Positions 6,051 through 6,320 of a stretch of DNA of 6,320 nt are shown piece after piece; within the stretch, counting starts at the first letter, position 1, and every line of letters begins with the position of its first letter. Location of the stretch: assembly GCA_002402945.1 (NCBI GenBank), contig DHGV01000020.1:2812-9131 (forward strand), read 5' to 3'. The stretch is from Pelotomaculum sp. UBA4789. GTDB lineage: Bacteria > Bacillota > Desulfotomaculia > Desulfotomaculales > Pelotomaculaceae. The notes under the pieces are model-generated. The model saw nothing but the letters and a program-made list of their open reading frames with translations. It had not been told where the DNA came from and made no database searches. The position numbers and the translations under genes are program-made.

Positions 6051-6320
6051 CTATACAGGATAGTACTGGGAGCTTGCCTTCGCCAGATCAACATCCACCT
6101 TGAGTTTCTTGGCCATTCTCTCCTCAAGGAATTTGGGCGCTACCTGCGGGTAAAGGGCGTTGGAAATGATGTCTTCTTCCTTCTCCATTACGTACGCAAT
6201 AGTTGCCTTAGCCTTGGGAAGTTCCGGCTCAAGCATGTCGGCCGGACGGCAGGTAATTGGTTTCTCGTTGCCAATGATCAGCTTGCGGGCTTCTTCGTTA
6301 ATCGGGGCCGGTGGCCGGCC
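6051..6320 (-). CDS. Pyruvate/oxaloacetate carboxyltransferase, C-terminal part (OadA / PycB / transcarboxylase 5S family)
   Basis: Only the last 89 codons and the TAG stop are visible. The 5' part lies beyond 6320. GRPPAPINEEARKLIIG (1-17 of the visible part), ITCRPADMLEPEL (22-34) and EEDIISNALYPQVA (48-61) are typical of the conserved C-terminal carboxylase domain in oxaloacetate decarboxylase alpha, pyruvate carboxylase subunit B and the 5S subunit of methylmalonyl-CoA transcarboxylase. These proteins move a carboxyl group between oxaloacetate/pyruvate and a biotin carrier. The chain ends about 28 residues after the last motif with QYYPV, and no biotinyl domain (AMKM-type lysine site) follows. 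The carrier must therefore be a separate protein, as in 5S transcarboxylase or split-type pyruvate carboxylase. The PFOR gene follows after 105 bp, consistent with a shared role at the pyruvate node. The family is secure, the exact member is not. Confidence 0.85.
   Translation of the reverse strand, partial: GRPPAPINEEARKLIIGNEKPITCRPADMLEPELPKAKATIAYVMEKEEDIISNALYPQVAPKFLEERMAKKLKVDVDLAKASSQYYPV

Overview
The window reads as a stretch of chromosome from a strict anaerobe, most likely a Gram-positive clostridial organism of the Peptococcaceae type (Pelotomaculum or Desulfotomaculum-like). That placement is an inference. It rests on a full-length homodimer-type pyruvate:ferredoxin oxidoreductase (PFOR), an FrhB-like iron-sulfur flavoprotein, an IorA-like 2-oxoacid:ferredoxin oxidoreductase subunit, strong AGGAGG-type ribosome binding sites and a very AT-rich intergenic spacer. 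All four genes lie on the minus strand, so the transcription order runs from high to low coordinates.

Region by region in transcription order: (1) 6320-6051 is the C-terminal end of a pyruvate/oxaloacetate carboxyltransferase (OadA / PycB / transcarboxylase 5S family). It ends without a biotinyl domain. (2) 6050-5946 is a 105-bp spacer with a very GC-rich hairpin that lacks a U-tract, then a strong ribosome binding site. (3) 5945-2442 is an intact 1167-residue PFOR (nifJ/por) with all expected thiamine diphosphate and iron-sulfur residues. (4) A textbook intrinsic terminator at 2422-2388 closes that unit. (5) 2387-2126 is an extremely AT-rich spacer (about 19% GC over 2161-2380) with a perfect 8-bp dyad next to a TATAAT hexamer. 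It probably carries the promoter and operator of the next unit. (6) 2125-1043 encodes a 360-residue FrhB/FdhB-family Fe-S flavoprotein. (7) 1042-1 encodes the first 347 residues of an IorA-like protein. Its ATG directly abuts the stop codon of the FrhB gene, and it runs off the window.

The first unit makes sense as a pyruvate node. The carboxyltransferase interconverts oxaloacetate and pyruvate (alone or as part of a transcarboxylase), and PFOR links pyruvate to acetyl-CoA, CO2 and reduced ferredoxin. The second unit looks like a separate redox module. A TPP-dependent 2-oxoacid (or aldehyde/acyl) oxidoreductase subunit is translationally coupled to a flavin/Fe-S protein of the type that exchanges electrons between ferredoxin and a second carrier. 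Its substrate and electron partner cannot be read from the sequence, and it is the least conventional part of the window. No RNA genes, CRISPR arrays, insertion sequences or other mobile elements were seen.
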